From positions 1-8,952 of the forward strand of contig DBZX01000066.1 of NCBI GenBank assembly GCA_002311335.1: a stretch of 8,952 nt of DNA. The letters are read 5' to 3'. This DNA comes from a bacterium UBP10_UBA1149. GTDB lineage: Bacteria; Desulfobacterota; Binatia; UBA1149. The notes under the pieces were generated by a model. The model made no database searches. It saw only the letters and a program-made list of their open reading frames with translations, and was not told where the DNA came from. Below are positions 5,115-8,952 of the stretch, one piece after another (the stretch's first letter is position 1; the number at the start of each line of letters is the position of its first letter). The position numbers and the translations under genes were made by a program.

Positions 5115-6170
5115 TTGTCTGCCGAAGAACAACTCAAAGCACTGTCTCTGTTCATAGCGTCGCGTAACGGCGCGACCGACGTCGACCTGTCGGCCTACCG
5201 GGCGCACACCGAGGGTTTCTCTATGGAGACCTTTTCTTTTGACGCCCGCTGGACCGAATCCGGTGGCGAGGTTTTTGATGGCCGCCTCATCGCCAGGGTA
5301 CAGCCCGAGGCCGGCTTGCTCGAGCCCTACGATCTCAGGCCGCAGGTACTGGCCATGCGGGCAGTTCACGGCACCGTGGCCGTGCCCGAGCTGCTGTGGT
5401 TCGAAGAAGGGTCCGAGGTCCTGGGTGCCCCGTTCTACGTGAACCGTTTCGTTGCGGGCGACGTGCCCTTGCCCAGCGAAGGTCCCTCGGGCGAGCTGCC
5501 CATAGAAGACCCGCTCGAGCGCGAATCGCTGGCCCGCGATTTTGCCGGCAACCTGGCGGCCCTGCATCGCTTTGACTGGCAGGCGGCCGGGCTCTCAGAA
5601 CTAGGCGGGCCCGACGGCGTCCCCGAAGACGGCCGCGACGCCGCGCGGCGGGCGGTGGCCAACTGGCGCGGCTACCACGAGCGCTCGCGCGCGGGTGCTG
5701 CGCCGATGATGGCGCGCGCTTTCAAGGAGCTCGAGGCCAGGCTGCCCCGGGAATCTCCGCTCTGTCTTGTGCACGGTGACTACCGCACCGGAAATTTTCT
5801 GCGCGTGGGTGGCCGCATCACCGCAATACTCGACTGGGAAATGACACACCTGGGCGATCCAATGGAAGACCTGGCCTGGGCCTGCTCGCGCATATGGCGC
5901 GGCCAGACCGACATGCCGGGCCTGTTGGTCGAGCGCGAGCGACTGCTCCACATGTACTCGGAGGCGGGCGGGTTGGACATCGACGAGCAGCGGCTGGCCT
6001 TCTACGACCTGTTGGCTGCCGTCAAGATGTTGGCCATCATGACCACGGGCCTGCGCGCCTGGGCCGACGGCCGCACCGACGACGTGCGCATGTTGATGTT
6101 TCGCCACCAACTGGCCGGCATGCAGGTCATCATGGCCGAGTCAGCCGGTGTAGTGGGGGCCTTGAGCTGA
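5115..6170 (+). CDS. ACAD10/LvaA-type phosphotransferase (APH-fold kinase)
   Basis: A complete 351-residue protein of the APH phosphotransferase family, with a protein-kinase-like fold. Visible motifs: the start of the N-lobe with GFSMETFSF (34-42), LIARVQP (58-64) where an Arg sits near the usual nucleotide-binding Lys, the hinge region PFYVNRFVAG (106-115), the catalytic loop HGDYRTGN (220-227: H220, D222, N227), and the metal-binding ILDWEMTHLGDPMEDLAW (238-255: D240). This subgroup matches the kinase domain of ACAD10/ACAD11 and bacterial LvaA, which phosphorylate 4-hydroxyacyl-CoA species before dehydrogenase-family processing. It is not likely to be an antibiotic-resistance enzyme. A small partner-like gene follows after 2 bases, supporting the LvaAB interpretation. 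No acyl-CoA dehydrogenase gene is adjacent. The fold is certain; the substrate is inferred. Confidence 0.9.
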   Translation: MSAEEQLKALSLFIASRNGATDVDLSAYRAHTEGFSMETFSFDARWTESGGEVFDGRLIARVQPEAGLLEPYDLRPQVLAMRAVHGTVAVPELLWFEEGSEVLGAPFYVNRFVAGDVPLPSEGPSGELPIEDPLERESLARDFAGNLAALHRFDWQAAGLSELGGPDGVPEDGRDAARRAVANWRGYHERSRAGAAPMMARAFKELEARLPRESPLCLVHGDYRTGNFLRVGGRITAILDWEMTHLGDPMEDLAWACSRIWRGQTDMPGLLVERERLLHMYSEAGGLDIDEQRLAFYDLLAAVKMLAIMTTGLRAWADGRTDDVRMLMFRHQLAGMQVIMAESAGVVGALS

Positions 6171-6172
6171 GC

Positions 6173-6613
6173 ATGGCGATGCTCGATCACGAAAAAATCA
6201 TCGAGGCGCTCGCGGCCACGCTCGAAAACGAGGTGTTGCCGGCTCTGGGCCAGGGGCCGGCCAGGCTGCAGCTGTACTCGGTGCTCGACGTGCTGGAAAA
6301 CCTTTCGGCCTACCTTGAGTGGGGTGGGCAACTGGCCGAACTCGAGGTCGCCGCCTGCCGTCGTGCGGCCAGCCAACTGGCGGGCTTGCTCGAGGGTGAG
6401 CTGTCGGCGCGCTGCCGCGACTTTGCCGCGGAGACCGGCGGTGGTGATGCTGCGCTCGAAACCGCCCGCACGCTGCTGGTCGATGTCATAGAGAGTCCGG
6501 CCTTCGACTTGCCCGAGGTCAGGGCGGCGGTGGATGCCTGCCTTGGAGAGTCCGTGCTGACGGCGGCCATGTTCACGAAGCCGTCGCGACTCACCGAGGT
6601 TTCCAAGGGCTGA
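6173..6613 (+). CDS. Small DUF6285/LvaB-like protein, probable phosphotransferase partner
   Basis: A 146-residue, Leu/Ala/Glu-rich, probably all-helical soluble protein with no signal peptide or membrane segment. The ATG at 6173 is two bases after the phosphotransferase stop, so the pair is almost surely co-translated. A second ATG at 6179 is an alternative start. The opening DHEKIIEALAATLENEVLPA (5-24), followed by an Arg/Gln/Leu helix and LENLSAYLEW, resembles from memory the DUF6285 family, whose genes commonly sit beside ACAD10-type phosphotransferases. In Pseudomonas putida the small protein LvaB is required with the kinase LvaA for phosphorylation of 4-hydroxyvaleryl-CoA. I infer a similar accessory role. 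Members I recall are around 110-120 residues, so this one has a longer tail (about 95-146). Family assignment is tentative; the gene itself is well supported by frame, spacing and codon use. Confidence 0.75.
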   Translation: MAMLDHEKIIEALAATLENEVLPALGQGPARLQLYSVLDVLENLSAYLEWGGQLAELEVAACRRAASQLAGLLEGELSARCRDFAAETGGGDAALETARTLLVDVIESPAFDLPEVRAAVDACLGESVLTAAMFTKPSRLTEVSKG

Positions 6614-6625
6614 GCCCCCGGTCTT

Positions 6626-7369
6626 TCAGCGCGACGAGAAGATCGTACTGCGAGGAAGTCCAAAGAGCTTGATCCAGCGGCTGAAGGTGTCGTCGCTCAA
6701 GCGTTGCAGCTTGTCGATGTGCTGCAGCGTGTCGCTGCGTATCTGCTCGGGGTCTATGGCCCCGTTGAGATCGGTTATTTCCTGGCGGTTGTGCGGTACG
6801 GTGAGCCACCTTTCGACCATGGGCCTGTCTACTTCGAGGTGAAACTGGAACCCGTAGGCGGTGTCGCCATAACGGAAGGCCTGGTTCTCGCAGTCGGGTG
6901 AGCTGGCCAGGTGCACGGCTCCGCTGGGTATGTCGAAGGTATCGCCGTGCCACTGAAAGATGTGCTCGGTGTCCGACATACCGGCAAACACCGGGTCGTC
7001 AGCGCCCGCCGCGGTGGGGTTGATCTGGTACCAACCGATTTCTTTGCTGTGGTGCGGTCGCACATCGGCGCCCAAGGCGCGGGCCAGTAACTGCGCGCCA
7101 AGGCAGATGCCGAGCACGGGCATGCCCCGCTGCAGGGCTTCGGCCACCAGCTCGACCTCGACGGCCAGGAAGGGGTAGAGGTCCACCTGGTCCACGCTCA
7201 TGGGTCCACCCAGGACGACCAGCCCGAAGTACCCGTCGAGACTGGGGCGGGCCGCGGGGTCGCGGTCAAAGTTGACGTAGCGTATGCGGAAGCCCGAATC
7301 CTTGAGCAGGGGGTTCAGGGTACCCAGCAGCTCGTGGGCTACGTGCTGAAAGACGAGTATTTTTCGCAT
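6626..7369 (-). CDS. Class I glutamine amidotransferase (GMP-synthase-like, stand-alone)
   Basis: A complete 247-residue protein of the class I glutamine amidotransferase fold. The catalytic triad is intact: Cys89 in GICLGAQ (87-93) and His177/Glu179 in YGFQFHLEVD (172-181). GGPMSV (54-59) forms the oxyanion-strand region and WHGDTFDIP (140-148) is typical of the stand-alone GMP-synthase-like group. There is no synthase (ATP-pyrophosphatase) domain, so it is not GuaA. Members of this group hydrolyse glutamine or gamma-glutamyl compounds, and the acceptor is unknown here. The frame is open up to a GTG at 7408, but relatives start at MRKILVFQHV, so I choose ATG 7369, although it lacks a clear Shine-Dalgarno sequence. 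Residues 183-247 form a helical C-terminal extension. The gene converges on the LvaB-like gene with only 12 bases between the stops, and is divergent from the STN-like gene. Confidence 0.9.
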   Translation of the reverse strand: MRKILVFQHVAHELLGTLNPLLKDSGFRIRYVNFDRDPAARPSLDGYFGLVVLGGPMSVDQVDLYPFLAVEVELVAEALQRGMPVLGICLGAQLLARALGADVRPHHSKEIGWYQINPTAAGADDPVFAGMSDTEHIFQWHGDTFDIPSGAVHLASSPDCENQAFRYGDTAYGFQFHLEVDRPMVERWLTVPHNRQEITDLNGAIDPEQIRSDTLQHIDKLQRLSDDTFSRWIKLFGLPRSTIFSSR

Positions 7370-7519
7370 GTGGGAGCGGTGCCTGGAGCACCAGCCTAAG
7401 CCTAACACCTGGCGGCGCCCGCGTCAGCCGACAATGCCGGGGCGCCAGCAGGCCCCGGGCCAACAAGCAGTGTGACAGGGCGGTGGCCAGCTCGCGCGAA
7501 TGCGTTTATGCTCTAGGGT
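7370..7519. other. Divergent intergenic spacer
   Basis: 150 bases between the divergent amidotransferase and STN-like genes. It holds a seven-pair GC hairpin, CCGGGGC (7437-7443) with GCCCCGG (7452-7458), and a short tandem GCCTAA pair near 7394-7405. TATGCT (7507-7512) is a passable -10 element for the plus strand, with a weak TGGCCA (7484-7489) 17 bases upstream. If used, transcription would begin almost at the ATG at 7520, giving a leaderless message. Confidence 0.35.
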
Positions 7520-8047
7520 ATGCGCGCCCCGGTAGTCAGCCTGTTCCTGCTCGTCTTGCTGCTTCCGGCAGCATTTCTGCCGGCCTCCCTGGGCCAGGCC
7601 CATGCCGCGGCAGCTGCCCAGCTCGAAATTCTCAGCTTCGGCAGCGGCTCGAGCGAGATAAACGTGGTGCTCGACGGCGACAAGCTCTCGATGTTTGCCA
7701 ACCAGGTATCGGCTGATCTCGTCTTGCGTCATCTCAAGGCCGTGGGCGGGCCGACCTACAGCTCGCTTGAGCCCCTGACCCGGCCGATCAACCTGTCGCT
7801 GCACGGTGTCACCTGGGAGGCCATGCTGCGCAGGATGCTGATGGGCTACAACTGTTCGTTTCACTACAAGGGCTCGCGGGTCGATCACGTCAGGATACTG
7901 CACCTGACCCCGACCCGGCCTTACAAGACCCCGCGCCTGTTGCAGAGCCGTGCCGAGTGGACCCGCCAGGAGGAGGACTCGTTGGAGGCCCGCGCGCGCG
8001 CCGTTGCCACCAGCGCCAGGTCGGGCGAGGGCGCCGGCCAGCACTGA
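7520..8047 (+). CDS. Secreted protein with an isolated secretin/TonB N-terminal (STN-like) domain
   Basis: A 175-residue protein with a clear signal peptide: an Arg near the N-terminus, a Leu/Val-rich core (5-22) and QAHA as a likely cleavage site near residue 29. After a short strand region (35-52), residues 64-129 read as an STN/secretin N-domain: SADLVLRHLKAVGG, then PINLSLHGVTWEAMLRRMLM, then a beta hairpin YNCSFHYKGSRVDHVRILHL. This alternation of 'loss of fold' helix, 'NLSLHGVTWEAML' and final strand is the PilQ/FecA-type pattern. A Pro-rich turn and a charged helical tail (140-175) follow. There is no secretin pore or TonB-dependent barrel, so the domain stands alone in the periplasm, perhaps as a scaffold or adaptor. 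AGGG just before the ATG is a poor ribosome-binding site. The MFS gene follows after 23 bases. Domain assignment is by eye. Confidence 0.75.
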   Translation: MRAPVVSLFLLVLLLPAAFLPASLGQAHAAAAAQLEILSFGSGSSEINVVLDGDKLSMFANQVSADLVLRHLKAVGGPTYSSLEPLTRPINLSLHGVTWEAMLRRMLMGYNCSFHYKGSRVDHVRILHLTPTRPYKTPRLLQSRAEWTRQEEDSLEARARAVATSARSGEGAGQH

Positions 8048-8070
8048 AGCCGGGCCGGCGGGCAGCGAAC

Positions 8071-8952
8071 ATGACTTTCAGCCGCAACGAAAAACACGTC
8101 CTCCAGCTGACAGCGGTCGGCCACTTCGGCGCCCACTTTGCCATGCTTATTTTTCCGACCGTGGCCGTCGTGATGGCGGCCGAGGAAGGGCTGGCACTGG
8201 AGACCGTACTCGGATGGAGCTTTGCCGGTTTCATGCTCTTCGGCGCCGGTGGCCTGCCGGTGGGTTACCTGGCCGATCACCTGCGCGCGGTCTGGGTGGT
8301 GAGGGTGGGGGTGATAGGCCTGGGTCTTGCCGTGATGGCCGTGTCTATGGCCGACCCGGGCCCGGCCCTGGCCCTGTCGCTGGCCCTGGTCGGTGTGTTC
8401 GCCAGCCTTTACCACCCGGCGGGGCTGGGACTGATCTCGAGAACCGTTGCCGCCCGCGGCGAGGCCCTGGGCATAAACGGAATGTTCGGCAACGTGGGCA
8501 TAGCCGGCGCGCCGCTGGCGGCCCAGCTGGCTTGCTCGGCCTGGGGCTGGCGCGGTGCCTACCTGGTCTTGGGCGCGGGCCTGCTCGTGATGGGTCTGCT
8601 CGTGGCCATGCGCAGTATCAACGAGGCCGCACCGGGTAGCCTGACGGCCGACGACCAGCACGAAAGCGGCGAGCGCAGGCGACTGTTTCTCATACTGCTG
8701 GTGGCCATGACGTTCGGTGGCCTGGCCTACCGCGCCAACACCGTGGCCCAGCCGGCCTACTTTGACGCCAGGGTAGGGCAGATGGGCCACGGCGTGGCCA
8801 CGTCGCTGGTCTACGGGCTGGGCATCCTCGGTCAATGGGCCGGCGGCCGCCTGGCCGATCGCTACGACCTGCGCATTCTTTATCTCTGCTTCCAGGCCCT
8901 GGCGCTGCCCTTCGTGTTGCTGATGAGCGTGTTGGCCGGCTTGCCGCTGCTG
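8071..8952 (+). CDS. MFS transporter, cut by the right window edge
   Basis: The frame starts at ATG 8071 and stays open to the last base, giving 294 residues of what is normally about 390-410. It is a polytopic membrane protein: about eight hydrophobic segments are seen. The major-facilitator motif A appears in both halves: GLPVGYLADHLR (61-72) between helices 2 and 3, and GQWAGGRLADRYD (254-266) between helices 8 and 9. A Ser/Asp/Glu/Arg-rich central loop (about 181-204) separates the two six-helix bundles. LYHPAGLGLISR (113-124) resembles the helix-4 region of the fosmidomycin-resistance (Fsr) type MFS group, but the substrate cannot be told. The start lacks a strong Shine-Dalgarno sequence. 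It lies 23 bases after the STN-like gene on the same strand, suggesting co-transcription. Confidence 0.9.
   Translation, partial: MTFSRNEKHVLQLTAVGHFGAHFAMLIFPTVAVVMAAEEGLALETVLGWSFAGFMLFGAGGLPVGYLADHLRAVWVVRVGVIGLGLAVMAVSMADPGPALALSLALVGVFASLYHPAGLGLISRTVAARGEALGINGMFGNVGIAGAPLAAQLACSAWGWRGAYLVLGAGLLVMGLLVAMRSINEAAPGSLTADDQHESGERRRLFLILLVAMTFGGLAYRANTVAQPAYFDARVGQMGHGVATSLVYGLGILGQWAGGRLADRYDLRILYLCFQALALPFVLLMSVLAGLPLL

Noticed and set aside
5115..6170. Aminoglycoside-resistance kinase
   Set aside because: The fold is shared, but the motif context (HGDYRTGN, ILDWEMTHLGDPMEDLAW) and the small partner gene match the ACAD10/LvaA group rather than antibiotic kinases.
5894..6172. Upstream extension of the LvaB-like frame inside the phosphotransferase gene
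   Set aside because: It overlaps conserved phosphotransferase sequence in another frame and translates to Arg/His/Gly-rich text. The real start is at 6173.
6626..7369. GMP synthase guaA
   Set aside because: Only the amidotransferase domain is present, with no ATP-pyrophosphatase or dimerisation domain, and the length fits the stand-alone group.
7921..8835. Minus-strand 304-codon frame at the right end
   Set aside because: The plus strand there encodes an MFS transporter with two motif A copies and clear membrane helices. The minus frame gives a His/Gln/Gly-rich nonsense protein.

Overview
The window is a high-GC bacterial chromosomal segment, densely coded, with GTG and TTG starts and GC-rich hairpins in place of classical U-tract terminators. 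Gene content is a mix of housekeeping genes (NAD-dependent DNA ligase, acylphosphatase, cold-shock protein) and secreted or accessory genes. The Cys-rich secreted proteins, the secreted SUMF1-fold protein and the phosphotransferase/small-partner pair suggest a lineage once grouped with the Deltaproteobacteria (Myxococcota or Binatota-like, probably environmental). This placement is inference: no rRNA or other decisive marker is present, and a phylogeny of the ligase would be the best test.

Layout, left to right. Positions 1-611 (minus): 5' part of a secreted seven-cysteine protein that runs off the left edge. 612-777: spacer with a 15-bp GC hairpin. 778-3185 (minus): ligA and an acylphosphatase gene overlapping by GTGA, probably one transcript. 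3186-3309: divergent spacer. 3310-4035 (plus): exported or membrane-anchored SUMF1/formylglycine-generating-enzyme-like protein with 15 cysteines. 4032-4385 (minus): CspA-type cold-shock protein with a long acidic tail; the two convergent genes share a palindromic TTAA as both stop codons. 4386-4618: divergent spacer with a good csp promoter. 4619-4981 (plus): exported ComEA-like helix-hairpin-helix protein. 4982-5114: spacer with several repeats and a long hairpin next to the following ribosome-binding site.

5115-6613 (plus): a two-gene unit, an ACAD10/LvaA-type phosphotransferase followed after 2 bases by a small DUF6285/LvaB-like protein. These probably act together as a hydroxyacyl-CoA kinase or a related enzyme. 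6626-7369 (minus): class I glutamine amidotransferase of the GMP-synthase-like type. 7370-7519: divergent spacer. 7520-8047 (plus): secreted protein carrying an isolated secretin/STN-like domain. 8071-8952 (plus): MFS transporter cut by the right edge, possibly co-transcribed with the STN gene.

I found no tRNA, rRNA, CRISPR array, transposon, integrase or phage gene. The region looks like ordinary vertically inherited chromosome, and I see no clear multi-gene novel system. The observations most worth following are the LvaAB-like pair, the stand-alone STN protein, and the two unusual Cys-rich exported proteins.
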